Assembly (NCBI RefSeq): GCF_016907715.1 | Contig: NZ_JAFBCM010000001.1 | Coordinates: 8,223,420 to 8,287,419, forward strand | Direction: 5' to 3' | Source of the DNA: Tenggerimyces flavus | GTDB taxonomy: Bacteria; Actinomycetota; Actinomycetes; Propionibacteriales; Actinopolymorphaceae | DNA: 64,000 bases | Shown here: in pieces, positions 8,639-17,527 of the stretch | Numbering within the stretch: position 1 is the stretch's first letter | Layout: every line of letters begins with the position of its first letter | The notes under the pieces: model-generated | Databases searched by the model: none | Seen by the model: the letters and a program-made list of their open reading frames with translations, nothing else | What the model was told of the DNA's origin: nothing | Position numbers and translations under genes: made by a program

Positions 8639-9154
8639 ATGACGCGGCAGGGCGGCGACGAGGTGGACGAGCTGGTGGCGGCTTGGCAGCGGGAGCTGCC
8701 CGAGCTGGCCACGGCGGAGTTGGAGCTGGCCAAGCGGGCGGCCAAGCTGAGCGCGATCCTGGGGGGTGCTTCGAAGGACGTGATCAGCGACCACGGCCTG
8801 ACGTGGGCGGAGTTCGACGTGCTGGCCACCCTGCGCCGCTCGGGCCCCCCGTACCAACTGCGACCGAGCGCCCTGACGCGCTCGCTGCTGTTCACCTCGG
8901 GCGGGATCAGCAACGTGCTCCAGCGCCTCGAAGCAGCCGGCCTCGTCGAGCGCGGCGAGGACTCTTCCGACGCCCGCTCCCGATGGGTGCAGCTGACCAT
9001 GAAGGGGCAGCAGGAAGCGGAAGCAGTCCTCCGGGCCTCGGCCGAAGCCCAAGATGACGTCCTGATGGAGGTCCCGCCCTCAGTCCTCAGATCAGCCGCC
9101 GACGCCCTCCGCGAAGTCCTCCTCGCCCTCCGCCCCCCACCCCGCCCCCGCTAA
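8639..9154 (+). CDS. MarR family transcriptional regulator
   Basis: A 171-residue winged-helix regulator. The MarR core is visible: helix segment LTWAEFDVLATLRRSG, recognition region RPSALTRSLLFTSGGISNVL, the wing LVERGEDSSDARSRWVQLT and a C-terminal dimerisation helix. ATG 8639 follows a GGAAG Shine-Dalgarno. The gene is divergent from the amidohydrolase across a tandem palindromic operator, so it probably represses that gene and itself. The C-terminus ends in a proline/arginine-rich tail. The ligand is probably a substrate of the amidohydrolase (inference). Confidence 0.88.
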   Translation: MTRQGGDEVDELVAAWQRELPELATAELELAKRAAKLSAILGGASKDVISDHGLTWAEFDVLATLRRSGPPYQLRPSALTRSLLFTSGGISNVLQRLEAAGLVERGEDSSDARSRWVQLTMKGQQEAEAVLRASAEAQDDVLMEVPPSVLRSAADALREVLLALRPPPRPR

Positions 9155-9302
9155 CCACCAGCCTGGCCGTGGTCCTCCATCTCCGAGGGCCTCGACCGGC
9201 CAAGACCGGCAGCGCCACCGACCATCCCGCCCCTCAGCCCGGCGCGGAGTCCTTCTGCGATCCGGTCACCGTGTCGCGTTCGTTCACCGCGGCAGAGTAT
9301 GA

Positions 9303-10163
9303 ATGGTTCACATGCATCCATTGCGCTTCGGACTGAAGCTGTCGCAGCACGCGACGATCGAGGAGTACCGGGAGTTCTGGCAGATCGCCGATGACGCGGG
9401 CTTCGACCACACCTGGGTCATGGACCACCTCGCGACCATCGGCGGCCCCGAGACCGGGATCATCCACGAGGGTTGGGAACTGCTCGCGGCGATGGCGGTG
9501 ACCACGTCGCGTACGCGGATCGGCTGCATGGTGACCGGCAACACGTACCGGCACCCGGGCGTCCTTGCCAAGATCGCCACCACCGTCGACCACCTGTCCG
9601 GCGGCCGGCTGGAGTTCGGGCTCGGTGCCGCATGGGCGGAGATCGAGCACACGATGTTCGGCCTGCAGTTCAACACGATCGGCGAGCGGATGGACCGCTT
9701 CGAGGAGGCCCTGCAGATCATCCGGTCGCTCTGGACCGAGGAACGCACCACGTTCGACGGCCGGCACTACCAGCTCAAGGAAGCGATCGCGAACCCCAAA
9801 CCAGTGCAGAAGCCGTACCCGCCGATCTGGATCGGCGGCAGCGGCCGCAAGCGCACGTTGCGGCTGACGGCGGAGTACGCGGACGCGTGGAACGTCGCCG
9901 GAGCGCCCGACGACGCCACTGCCCGCGAGCTGCACGAGGTCCTCGACCGGCACTGCGAGGACGTCGGCCGCGACCCGGCGTCGATCCGGCGCACGACGCA
10001 GTACCGCCCGGGCGCCGACGCGGACGAGGCGATCCGCGACACCGAACGCCTGATCGGGCTCGGCTTCACCGAGGTCGTGTACGTCGTCGCGCAGCCGGAC
10101 GCCGTACGGAACGCCGAAGCGGCCGCCAAGCTCCTCCCTCGCCTGCGCGAGCTCGGCGCCTAG
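9303..10163 (+). CDS. LLM class (F420-dependent type) oxidoreductase
   Basis: A 286-residue luciferase-like TIM-barrel oxidoreductase. Recognisable segments are FGLKLSQHATIEEYREFW, WVMDHL, TVDHLSGGRLEFGLGAAW, EALQIIRSLW and PPIWIGGSGRKRTLRL, which match actinobacterial F420-linked members of the LLM family. Cofactor choice (F420 versus FMN) is inferred. ATG 9303 lies close to a second in-frame ATG at 9312, and no strong Shine-Dalgarno is present, so the mRNA may be nearly leaderless. Its last 4 bp overlap the end of the convergent MutL-like gene. The substrate is unknown. Confidence 0.85.
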   Translation: MVHMHPLRFGLKLSQHATIEEYREFWQIADDAGFDHTWVMDHLATIGGPETGIIHEGWELLAAMAVTTSRTRIGCMVTGNTYRHPGVLAKIATTVDHLSGGRLEFGLGAAWAEIEHTMFGLQFNTIGERMDRFEEALQIIRSLWTEERTTFDGRHYQLKEAIANPKPVQKPYPPIWIGGSGRKRTLRLTAEYADAWNVAGAPDDATARELHEVLDRHCEDVGRDPASIRRTTQYRPGADADEAIRDTERLIGLGFTEVVYVVAQPDAVRNAEAAAKLLPRLRELGA

Positions 10164-11479
10164 AGCAGATTCGCCCGCACCAACGCGCGAGCCGCGTCGG
10201 GGTAGTCGTCGGCGAGCAGGCCGGCGGCGGCGAGGACGTAGTGCTTGTCGACGGTCCGGCGGGGGGTCTCCGGCAGGAGCCAGCCACCGCCGGTCTCGTC
10301 GGCCAGCGCGCCCTCGAGAACCCGTTCGGCGAGGTCCGCTCCGCCGTGCCGCAGCAGGCCGCCCGAGCCGACGAGGACCGCCAAGCCACGCAGGTCCTTG
10401 CCCGTGCGTTCGACCACCCGGCCCGCGGGCGTCGTCACGACCTGCGAACGGCCGGCGTGGCGGCGCAGCGCGACGGTGATCGCGGTCTTCGCGAGGAGCT
10501 CGTCGATCGCGAGGTCCTCCCCGGTCGTCGCGACGAAGGCCGGATCGTCCGTACGTTGCTTGACCGCGGCGTCCATCGGGTCGTCGAGCAGACCCTCGCG
10601 CTGGCCGGCGGCGACGATGCCCGCGGCGTTCCAGCGCAGGCCGAGGTCGCCCTCGACGGTACGGCTCACCGGCAGCGTCGCGACGACCTCGCGCGACAGC
10701 TCCGACGCTTCGGGGTCGACGGCGAGAACCGAGTGCACGTCGGTCGTCGCTCCCCCGACATCCACCACGGCGACGTCACCCGAGCCGGCCGACGCGAGGA
10801 CCTCGACGCCGCGGAGGACGAGGTCCGGCGTGGCGCCGCGCACGATCGCGGCGAACTCGTCCCGGCGGGAGAGCTCCTTGCCGCCGATCACGTGCCGGAC
10901 GAACACCTCGCGAATCGCTGCTCGAGCCGACTCCGGCTTCACGACGCCGATCTCCGGCAGCACGTTGCCGGCAGGTACGTACGCCACGCTCGCGGCCTCG
11001 AACAGCGCGGCGATCTCGTCGCGCAGCTCCACGTTGCCCGCCACCGCGATCGGAAGCGCAATGCGGGCTTGCGCGAGGAGATTCGCGTTCGTACGAAGGA
11101 CTTTCGTGTTCCCGCCGTCCGTGCCGCCGACGAGCAGAATGATGTCCGGCCGCGCCGTCAACATCTCGTTGACATCGACCTCGCCGGACGCGACGTGCAC
11201 GACCAGACCGCCCGACGACATCGCGACCCGGCGACCGGCCTCGCTCGTGACGAGCTCCTCGTTCCCGACGACAGCGATGCGCAACCCACCGCCAGCGCTC
11301 GAGCAGGCCCGTACCTCGTCGACCGGACCGACCGTGGCGCGGATCGCGTCCAGCGCCTCCATCAGATCGGTGCCGATCGTCGTCGGATGGCTCGCCGTCG
11401 CCAGCAGCGCGCCGGACTCGGCGTCGACGAGCACAGCCTTGGTGAACGTCGAGCCGAAGTCGACGCAGAGGATCCGCAC
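10160..11479 (-). CDS. MutL/GlmL-like ASKHA-fold ATPase
   Basis: A 439-residue protein of the glutamate mutase L (MutL/GlmL) family, in the ASKHA (actin/Hsp70/sugar kinase) fold. The phosphate-1 motif CVDFGSTFTKAVLVD is at residues 5-19, the phosphate-2 motif VAVVDVGGATTDVHSV is central, and LLVGGTDGGNTKVL follows the family pattern. Members occur near B12-dependent mutases or alone, and their exact role (chaperone or reactivator) is uncertain. No mutase gene is in this window. It begins just after a methyltransferase gene on the same strand (11-bp gap), which suggests co-transcription. Confidence 0.8.
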   Translation of the reverse strand: MRILCVDFGSTFTKAVLVDAESGALLATASHPTTIGTDLMEALDAIRATVGPVDEVRACSSAGGGLRIAVVGNEELVTSEAGRRVAMSSGGLVVHVASGEVDVNEMLTARPDIILLVGGTDGGNTKVLRTNANLLAQARIALPIAVAGNVELRDEIAALFEAASVAYVPAGNVLPEIGVVKPESARAAIREVFVRHVIGGKELSRRDEFAAIVRGATPDLVLRGVEVLASAGSGDVAVVDVGGATTDVHSVLAVDPEASELSREVVATLPVSRTVEGDLGLRWNAAGIVAAGQREGLLDDPMDAAVKQRTDDPAFVATTGEDLAIDELLAKTAITVALRRHAGRSQVVTTPAGRVVERTGKDLRGLAVLVGSGGLLRHGGADLAERVLEGALADETGGGWLLPETPRRTVDKHYVLAAAGLLADDYPDAARALVRANLL

Positions 11480-11489
11480 GCTGGACAGC

Positions 11490-12263
11490 CTACGTGCGCC
11501 CCTGCGCCGCCCATGCCCGCGCGGTCAGCGCGATCTCGCCCTTGGGCAGTGCTGCGCGCAGCCGTTCGCGAATCGCCACCTGCTGGTACTCGTCGAGCCG
11601 GTCGAAGTACGCCGGCGCCGCGCCCTGTCCGCCGAGGAACGGCTGCCAGTAGTCGTCGAAGTCGGCGAAGACGGTAGGAATCTCGATCCCCTCGACCTTG
11701 ACATCTGCCAACCCCGCTTGGGAGAACAGCGCGGTCAACCCGCCGGGACGGCAGACCGGGAAGCGCGGCCCCTCGTCGAGCTCCAGCGCGTTCTCGTCCA
11801 CGGTGATCGCCGCGTCCCAGAACAGCCGCATCATCTCCATGCCCTCGGCGTAGGCCCAGACGTACACGCCTATGTATCCACCAGGCTTGGCGATTCGCCG
11901 CATCTCGGTCATGGCGCGCTCGTAGTCGGGGACGAAGTTGAGCATGAGCCCGCCGACAACGCGGTCGAACTCACTATCGCCTGCCGGGATGTCCGTCGCG
12001 CTCCCCACCCGACCCTCGAACGGCCCGTCCGCGTTCCGGATGGCCACGCCCAGGAACCCCTCGGACGGGTCGACACCCACCACCCGCACAGGCTGCCGAG
12101 TGGCGAGGATCGCGTGCGACAGCGCACCCGTCCCGCAACCCACGTCACACCAGGCCGCGCCCGGCGCATCGGGCAACCAGTCGAGGAACTTCGGAGCAAC
12201 CTGCCGACTCCACCGTCCGACGTACCGCTCATACGGCCCGCCGTCCGTCCACACCTCAGTCAT
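11490..12263 (-). CDS. Class I SAM-dependent methyltransferase
   Basis: A 257-residue methyltransferase. Motif I is WCDVGCGTGALS (about 41-52), followed by VVGVDPSEGFL and a UbiE-type RRIAKPGGYIGVYVWAY segment. The C-terminal part, with tryptophans and an FDDYWQPFLGGQG motif, is typical of the subfamily. ATG 12263 is chosen because AGGAGAT lies about 11 bases upstream; an upstream in-frame start would bury this site. It is the first of two same-strand genes with the MutL-like ATPase. The methyl acceptor is unknown. Confidence 0.82.
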   Translation of the reverse strand: MTEVWTDGGPYERYVGRWSRQVAPKFLDWLPDAPGAAWCDVGCGTGALSHAILATRQPVRVVGVDPSEGFLGVAIRNADGPFEGRVGSATDIPAGDSEFDRVVGGLMLNFVPDYERAMTEMRRIAKPGGYIGVYVWAYAEGMEMMRLFWDAAITVDENALELDEGPRFPVCRPGGLTALFSQAGLADVKVEGIEIPTVFADFDDYWQPFLGGQGAAPAYFDRLDEYQQVAIRERLRAALPKGEIALTARAWAAQGRT

Positions 12264-12367
12264 CGTGCTTATCTCCTGAACCCCGCCCGGAGCCAGTATC
12301 CCGCCCACCCACCCCCGGCGGACACGTTTCGCTGGCGAACGGCGGGCGCCTCTGGGAATGTGGGCGT

Positions 12368-13390
12368 GTGACGCGGAGCGAGGTGGTGGTGCTGGGGGCG
12401 ACGCCGGCGGGGATGGTGGCGGCGCTGGATTTGGGGCGGCGGGACATCACCGTGCGCGTGGTGCGGTGGGGCCGCGACCCCGGTGGCGAGGTCACGTTGC
12501 TGCCGCGTACGCAGGACGTGCTCGACGACCTCGGCGTACGGGAACGCCTGCTCCCCCACACCACCGGGCAGGACAAGCGGCCGAAGCGCAGGAAGAAGTG
12601 GGACGGACGCCCGTTCCCCGACCCGATGACCGTCACCGTCCACGGCCTGACGAACGTGCTCCACGGCAAGCTCACCGAACAGGGCATCCGCATCTTGACC
12701 AGCAGCGGCGACGCGAGCGAGTACGTCGTCGAAGCTCACCAGGGCGCCCGCGGTGAGGCCGGCCACGACACGTTCCAGGACGGCAACCGCCTCTTCGTCG
12801 ACCACGACGACCACAACCTCGCCATCCAAGACGCCTACAACCTCGGCTGGAAGCTCGCCGCCGTCCTCTACGGTGCCGAGCAGGAGCTCCTCGAGACGTA
12901 TGCGGCCGAACGCGCGCTCGCCCGCAACCAGCGCGACGGCGCCCAGAACTGCCACTACCGCGAGCTGCGGATGAGCCTCCAGCTCGGCGGCCGGAAGACG
13001 CGCATCCAGTCCGGCGACCGCGTCCCCGACCTCCGTCTCTGGGGCCCGGAGTACGGCGACGTACGCCTGTACGAGCTCCTCCGCGGCCCCCGCTGGACCG
13101 TCCTCGGCATCGGCAGCGTCACCGCCGAAGCCGTCCTGTCGATCCGCAACCGCTTCGGCAGCTCCGTCCGCGCCGAGGTCATCGGCGGTGGCGTCGGCCC
13201 CAACACCGTTCGCGGCGTCACGCTGCAGGACCGCCACGGCGACTCGCTCCGCCTGCTGACCAGGAACGCCGGCATGCTGCTCGCGATCCGCCCCGACGGC
13301 TACCTCGGCCTGCGCAGCAACCCCGACCCCGACATCGTCGGCGCGTACTTCGAGGGCACCCTCGGCATCTGGGACGAGGCCGCTCTCTAA
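12368..13390 (+). CDS. Internally deleted FAD-dependent aromatic hydroxylase (PHBH family), probably degenerate
   Basis: A 340-residue open frame related to class A FAD monooxygenases, which are usually near 450-550 residues. The N-terminal dinucleotide fold (VVVLGATPAGMVAALDL) and the C-terminal thioredoxin-like part (LRLWGPEYGDVRLYELLRG ... IRPDGYLGL) are present. The middle, about 150 residues with the DG motif and the GDAAH-type FAD ribityl motif, is missing: the frame passes from SGDASEYVVEAH straight to DHNLAIQDAYNLGWKLAAVL. The intact homologue at 47279-48691 shows what is lost. It may be an in-frame decay product; the frame is still open. GTG 12368 is the start. Confidence 0.7.
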   Translation: MTRSEVVVLGATPAGMVAALDLGRRDITVRVVRWGRDPGGEVTLLPRTQDVLDDLGVRERLLPHTTGQDKRPKRRKKWDGRPFPDPMTVTVHGLTNVLHGKLTEQGIRILTSSGDASEYVVEAHQGARGEAGHDTFQDGNRLFVDHDDHNLAIQDAYNLGWKLAAVLYGAEQELLETYAAERALARNQRDGAQNCHYRELRMSLQLGGRKTRIQSGDRVPDLRLWGPEYGDVRLYELLRGPRWTVLGIGSVTAEAVLSIRNRFGSSVRAEVIGGGVGPNTVRGVTLQDRHGDSLRLLTRNAGMLLAIRPDGYLGLRSNPDPDIVGAYFEGTLGIWDEAAL

Positions 13391-13533
13391 CGGACAGGGC
13401 CGCAACCAACCTGGCCCAGAGCGGCGGCTCTCTAGCTGAATGGTGCCGCGTGTAGATCCACCCCGCAGAACGCCACCGTGGGAACGCAACCGCCCGCGTC
13501 GGCGTTCTGCACGTGGGAGGTCAAAGCGACGAT

Positions 13534-14391
13534 ATGCAGGTCAACGTGCATTGCCAGCGCAACCAGCTGAAGACGACGGCCATCTTGGCGACGGCGTCCG
13601 CGGTGGTGTTGCTGGCCGGATACGGGGTCGGTGGCCGGGTCGGTCTGGCCGTCGCCCTCGTACCCACGTTGGCCATGAACGGCGCCGCCTTCTTCTGGAG
13701 CGACCAGATCGCGCTCCGCTCGATGCGCGCCCACCCGGTCAGCGAGACGCAGTACCCGGAGCTGTGCCGCATCGTCCGCGAGCTGGCCACGACGATGCGC
13801 CTGCCGATCCCCGCGGTGTACGTGTCGCCGGTCAGCACGCCGAACGCGTTCGCCACCGGCCGCAACCCGCGCCGGAGCGCCGTCTGCGTGACCTCGGGCC
13901 TGCTGCGGCTGCTCGACGCCCGCGAGTTGCGCGCCGTGGTCGGGCACGAGCTCGGACACGTGGCGAACAGGGACATCCTGGTCTCGTCGGTCGCCTCGGC
14001 GCTCGCGAGCATGATCATGTTCGTGGTCAAGGTCGCCGCGTTCGGCCGTACGCGCAACCCGCTGAGCTCCCTGTTCCTCCTCGTCGTCGGCCCGCTCGCG
14101 GCGACGCTGATCCAGGTCACGATCACCCGGTCGCGGGAGTACGAGGCCGACGCCGCCTCCGCCCAGCTGACCGGCGAACCGCTCGCGTTGGCGAGCGCGC
14201 TGCGCAAGCTGGACGCGGCGACGCGGCGCAACCCGTTGCCGCCCACGCCGGCACTGCGCCCGACGGCCGCGCTGATGATCTCGAACCCGTTCCGCGGCGG
14301 CATCCTCTCGCGGCTGTTCTCCACCCACCCGTCGACGAACGAGCGGGTCGCCCGTCTCGAACGGATGGCCGGGCTGCGCCGCTGGCGCTGA
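13534..14391 (+). CDS. M48 family membrane metalloprotease (HtpX-like)
   Basis: A 285-residue zinc protease of the M48/HtpX family. Two N-terminal hydrophobic helices (about residues 13-55) anchor it. The zinc site HELGH is at about 138-142, with the third ligand Glu in SREYEADAASAQL. Two more hydrophobic segments lie between them (ASALASMIMFVVKVA and LFLLVVGPLAATLI). This matches membrane quality-control proteases, though the chain ends soon after STHPSTNERVARLERM as in short actinobacterial versions. ATG 13534 is used with GGAGG 13 bases upstream; GTG 13513 is an alternative. Confidence 0.88.
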   Translation: MQVNVHCQRNQLKTTAILATASAVVLLAGYGVGGRVGLAVALVPTLAMNGAAFFWSDQIALRSMRAHPVSETQYPELCRIVRELATTMRLPIPAVYVSPVSTPNAFATGRNPRRSAVCVTSGLLRLLDARELRAVVGHELGHVANRDILVSSVASALASMIMFVVKVAAFGRTRNPLSSLFLLVVGPLAATLIQVTITRSREYEADAASAQLTGEPLALASALRKLDAATRRNPLPPTPALRPTAALMISNPFRGGILSRLFSTHPSTNERVARLERMAGLRRWR

Positions 14392-14495
14392 TTCATCGCT
14401 ATGAGCGATCGGTCTGAGCACATTCTTCTGTTGGCGTGCTGCTGATTTGCGACGAATGCTGGGTAGAGAGACCTCCGACGAAGGGTGATGCATCC

Positions 14496-15359
14496 ATGCA
14501 GCAGCGCGAGATAGGCCAAACCAGCGTCGGGGCGATCGGCCTCGGCGGCATGCCGATGTCGATCGAGGGGCGGCCAGAAGAGTCCCGTTCGGTGGCCGCG
14601 ATCCACGCGGCGCTGGACGCGGGCGTGACGTTGATCGACACGGCGGACGCGTACCACCTGTACGCGAACGACGTCGGCCACAACGAGTCGCTCATCGCCG
14701 GCGCGCTGGCGTCGTACGGCGGAGACGCTTCGGACGTGCTCGTGGCCACCAAGGGCGGGCACCTGCGCCCGGGCGACGGCTCGTGGCAGGTCGACGGCTC
14801 GCCCGCGTACCTCCGCTCGGCCGCCGAGGCGTCACTGAAGCGGCTCGGCGTGGACGCGATCGGGCTGTACCAGTTCCACCGGCCGGACCCTTCGGTGCCG
14901 TACGCGGAGTCGGTGGGCGCGATCCGGGACCTGTTGGACGAGGGCAAGATCCGGTACGCGGGCATCTCGAACGCCACTCCTGCACGGATCCAGGAGGCGA
15001 ACGAGATCCTGGGTGGGCGGCTGGTGTCGGTGCAGAACCAGTTCTCGCCGGCCTTCCGGTCGAGTGAGCCTGAGCTCTCGTTGTGTGCTGAGCTGGGGAT
15101 CGCGTTCCTGCCTTGGAGCCCGTTCGGCGGGATCCGGCGCGCCGGGGAGCTGGGCTCCCGCTTCGCCCCGTTCCAGACGGTGGCGGACGCCCACGGCGTC
15201 AGCCCGCACCAGGTGGTGCTGGCCTGGATGCTGGCGAAGGCGCCCGTGGTGATCCCGATCCCCGGCTCGAGCCGCCCGGAGACGATCCGCGACTCCGTCC
15301 AGGCCGTGGACCTGTCGCTGTCGGCAGAGGAGATCGCGTCGCTGGACGCGACCGCCTAG
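14496..15359 (+). CDS. Aldo/keto reductase
   Basis: A 287-residue NADPH-dependent oxidoreductase of the aldo/keto reductase superfamily (TIM barrel). It shows GLGGMPMSIEG, LIDTADAY with the catalytic Asp/Tyr, VATKGGHLRPGDG with the catalytic Lys, and the C-terminal cofactor loop VIPIPGSSRPETIRDSVQ. ATG 14496 follows an AAGGG Shine-Dalgarno. It stands alone between an M48 protease gene and a convergent hypothetical gene, with a long palindrome after its stop. The carbonyl substrate cannot be told. Confidence 0.9.
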   Translation: MQQREIGQTSVGAIGLGGMPMSIEGRPEESRSVAAIHAALDAGVTLIDTADAYHLYANDVGHNESLIAGALASYGGDASDVLVATKGGHLRPGDGSWQVDGSPAYLRSAAEASLKRLGVDAIGLYQFHRPDPSVPYAESVGAIRDLLDEGKIRYAGISNATPARIQEANEILGGRLVSVQNQFSPAFRSSEPELSLCAELGIAFLPWSPFGGIRRAGELGSRFAPFQTVADAHGVSPHQVVLAWMLAKAPVVIPIPGSSRPETIRDSVQAVDLSLSAEEIASLDATA

Positions 15360-15397
15360 AGGCCGCCTCCCGATCGCGGTCGCCTCACTCCTGCCGG

Positions 15398-15473
15398 GTG
15401 ATCATGTTCGTGATCATGAAGCCAGACTGGTCGTATACGCCGGGTTTGCCTTCATGATCACGGACATGATCAC
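15398..15473. terminator. Long inverted repeat between convergent genes (TGATCATG family)
   Basis: Two 23-base arms (15398-15420 and 15451-15473) are complementary with one mismatch around a 30-base loop. Each arm contains TGATCATG or its complement. It lies between convergent stops (15359 and 15482) and can act as a bidirectional terminator. The same TGATCATG core forms the palindrome at 25781-25816 between another convergent pair. Confidence 0.65.
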
Positions 15474-15481
15474 GCCGCTCC

Positions 15482-16081
15482 CTAGGTCACGAACATCCGT
15501 CGCCAGGCGTCGAACGCCTTGGCGTCGAGGGAGAAGACCACGTGTGCGGCGTCGAAGACAACTTGTTTGTGCTGCCACAAGTCCACCCCGCGCTGGGCGG
15601 CGAGGGTCTTGGCGTGGGCGAGGAGGCCGTCGAGGAGAGCCGGGACTGGGACAGCCGGGAACGGTGATCTCAGCAGCCAGAGGCGTCGGCCGGGGAAGAC
15701 GTCGACCCCCATTGCGCCGAGTTCGTCCGCGGCGGGGTCGGTGTCGTGCTCGTCGTCGGCCGCCGTGGGTGGGATCAGGTGGACATTCGAGTGCCAGACG
15801 TGCGGGACCCGGTTCGGCAGCCAGCCGCGGTGCTCCGCCGGCCAGGCGAAGGGGAGGACGAGGTTGACCACGTGCGGTTCGGGCAGGTGCCAGCCGTCCC
15901 GCGCCAGCTGGGCGATCTCTGTCAGCTCAGACGGTTCCGGCCACGACCACGGCCCATGGGCTGCCTCGTACTGCGCCAGCGGCAGCCGGCCGGTCAGCGC
16001 AGCGAGGGTGGCGAGGCGGGGTGGCAGCGGTGGGAGGTCGTCGTTCGCGATCAGCGACGGGACGTCCCACCAAGCCGCCAT
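15482..16081 (-). CDS. Hypothetical protein
   Basis: A 199-residue protein rich in Trp, Pro and His that I do not recognise. No signal peptide or membrane helix is seen. It begins MAAWWDVPSLIANDDLPP, has a central NLVLPFAWPAEHRGWLPNR and an acidic linker (ADDEHDTDPAADELG). It starts 7 bp after the yajQ stop on the same strand, so the two are probably one transcript. Codon use is like that of its neighbours, supporting a real gene. Confidence 0.6.
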   Translation of the reverse strand: MAAWWDVPSLIANDDLPPLPPRLATLAALTGRLPLAQYEAAHGPWSWPEPSELTEIAQLARDGWHLPEPHVVNLVLPFAWPAEHRGWLPNRVPHVWHSNVHLIPPTAADDEHDTDPAADELGAMGVDVFPGRRLWLLRSPFPAVPVPALLDGLLAHAKTLAAQRGVDLWQHKQVVFDAAHVVFSLDAKAFDAWRRMFVT

Positions 16082-16088
16082 GCCACAC

Positions 16089-16583
16089 CTACCGGTAGTT
16101 CACGAACTGCAGTGCGAAGTCGAGCTCCTTGCCCTTGAGCAGGTTGATGACATCCTGCAGGTCGTCCTTCTTCTTGCTCGTCACCCGCAGCTCGTCGCCC
16201 TGGACCTGGACCTTGACGCCCTTCGGGCCCTCGTCGCGGACGATCTTGGCGACCTTCTTGGCGTTCTCCTGGGAGATGCCCGCCTCGAACGTCGACTCGA
16301 TCCGGTACTCCTTGCCCGACTGCTTCGGGTCGCCGGTCTCGAGCGTCTTGAGCGAGACGCTCCGCTTGACCAGCTTCTCCTTGAACACGTCGAGAACGGC
16401 CTTCGCGCGCTCCTCGGAGTTCGCGACGATGAGCACCCCGCCCTCGCCCTGCCAGGTGATCCTGGCGTCGGTGCCCTTGAAGTCGTACCGCTGCGAGATC
16501 TCCTTGGCAGCCTGGTTGAGGGCGTTGTCAGCTTCCTGGTGGTCGACCTTGCTCACAATGTCGAACGACGACTCGGCAGCCAT
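16089..16583 (-). CDS. YajQ family nucleotide-binding protein
   Basis: A 164-residue YajQ/UPF0234 protein of full family length. It starts [20 protein letters not shown] and has the conserved ISQRYDFKG and ALQFVNYR end. Members bind nucleotides, and some bind cyclic di-GMP and act with transcription factors; which ligand applies here is unknown. It is divergent from tRNA-Tyr and is followed 7 bp later by a small hypothetical gene. Confidence 0.95.
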   Translation of the reverse strand: MAAESSFDIVSKVDHQEADNALNQAAKEISQRYDFKGTDARITWQGEGGVLIVANSEERAKAVLDVFKEKLVKRSVSLKTLETGDPKQSGKEYRIESTFEAGISQENAKKVAKIVRDEGPKGVKVQVQGDELRVTSKKKDDLQDVINLLKGKELDFALQFVNYR

Positions 16584-16697
16584 CCGGACTCCAATCTCAG
16601 TAGACGGCAGAGCGACAGCGCTGGCACCCTGACCTGGGTAGGGAGAGTGCGAGACACCTGCGCTATCCTCTCAACTCGCCGCTGCAGCGCGGCACCC

Positions 16698-16779
16698 GGC
16701 AGGTTGCCCGAGCGGCCAAAGGGAGCGGTCTGTAAAACCGTCGGCTACGCCTACACTGGTTCGAACCCAGTACCTGCCA
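16698..16779 (+). tRNA. tRNA-Tyr (GUA)
   Basis: An 82-base class II tRNA. The 7-bp acceptor stem GGCAGGT pairs with ACCTGCC (16772-16778), followed by discriminator A. The anticodon loop CTGTAAA gives anticodon GUA. There is a long variable arm (GGCTACGCC) as expected for bacterial tRNA-Tyr, and a TTCGAAC T-loop. The next bases are CAG, so the full CCA is not encoded. A TATCCT -10-like element lies at 16664-16669 about 29 bases upstream. Confidence 0.96.
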
Positions 16780-16793
16780 CAGCACGAGAATCG

Positions 16794-16829
16794 GCCCCTG
16801 ACCTGCACCAACAGGTCCGGGGCTTCTTC
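16794..16829 (+). terminator. Rho-independent-type terminator after tRNA-Tyr
   Basis: A GC stem made of GCCCC plus GACCTG (16794-16805, one internal mismatch) pairs with CAGGTC plus GGGGC (16812-16823) around a 6-base loop, followed by TTCTTC. It starts 14 bases after the tRNA. Confidence 0.8.
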
Positions 16830-16908
16830 ATGTCCTGGTTCCTGCCGGTGAGCTTGACCGCCCCGGTGATCTTGCAGTACGCAGCAAGGGGATGCCAGGC
16901 TCGGCGCC

Positions 16909-17523
16909 ATGACGGGCAAGCGTGCTGAGCTGTTCCTCACCTGGATGGGACTCATCGACAGTTACACGCTCGATCGAGCGCGGAAGGACCTCATCCAAGA
17001 CGAGCTCGACTTCGAGCCACACCCGGGAGCATGGGGCATCCGCCCGCGGAGCGAGCAACGTACGAAGCACGCCGACGGCGATGACAGCGGCCAGTGGGTC
17101 GCCGAGCGCGACTGGGACCTGGCGACCGACGAGTACGACGGCAAGCCGGTCGTGATGCCCATGACCACCATCAACTGGCTGCTCAACCACTTCGGCGCCG
17201 CGCCCGGCTTGTTCGCCGAGCTCGAGATCGTCGGCGGCCCCATCACCCCGACTCGCGAGATCTACGACCGCATGTGGGGCCACACGATCATCCCCACTGT
17301 CGTCGACGGCCTGGCGCGATTCAACGACGGCTGGGCCGCGCTCAAGGAAGCGCTCCAGAACACGACCGACGAGATGCTCGAGCGGGACTACCCGGGACAT
17401 CCCTGGCGACGCGGCGACCACGCCCTCGCGGCGATGCTCAACGAGGTGAGCCACCACGGCACGCAGATCTGCATGGTGCGCGACATCTACGCCAACCGTT
17501 ATGGCAGGACCCGTCAACGCTGA
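16909..17523 (+). CDS. DinB family protein
   Basis: A 204-residue four-helix-bundle protein of the DinB/YfiT-like superfamily. Metal-ligand histidines are visible in NWLLNHFGAAPGL and in the late helix NEVSHHGTQICMVRD. Many relatives are metal-dependent thiol transferases or simply uncharacterised. ATG 16909 has weak Shine-Dalgarno support. It is convergent with a phosphotransferase gene, with 4 bp between stops. Confidence 0.8.
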   Translation: MTGKRAELFLTWMGLIDSYTLDRARKDLIQDELDFEPHPGAWGIRPRSEQRTKHADGDDSGQWVAERDWDLATDEYDGKPVVMPMTTINWLLNHFGAAPGLFAELEIVGGPITPTREIYDRMWGHTIIPTVVDGLARFNDGWAALKEALQNTTDEMLERDYPGHPWRRGDHALAAMLNEVSHHGTQICMVRDIYANRYGRTRQR

Positions 17524-17527
17524 TGCG

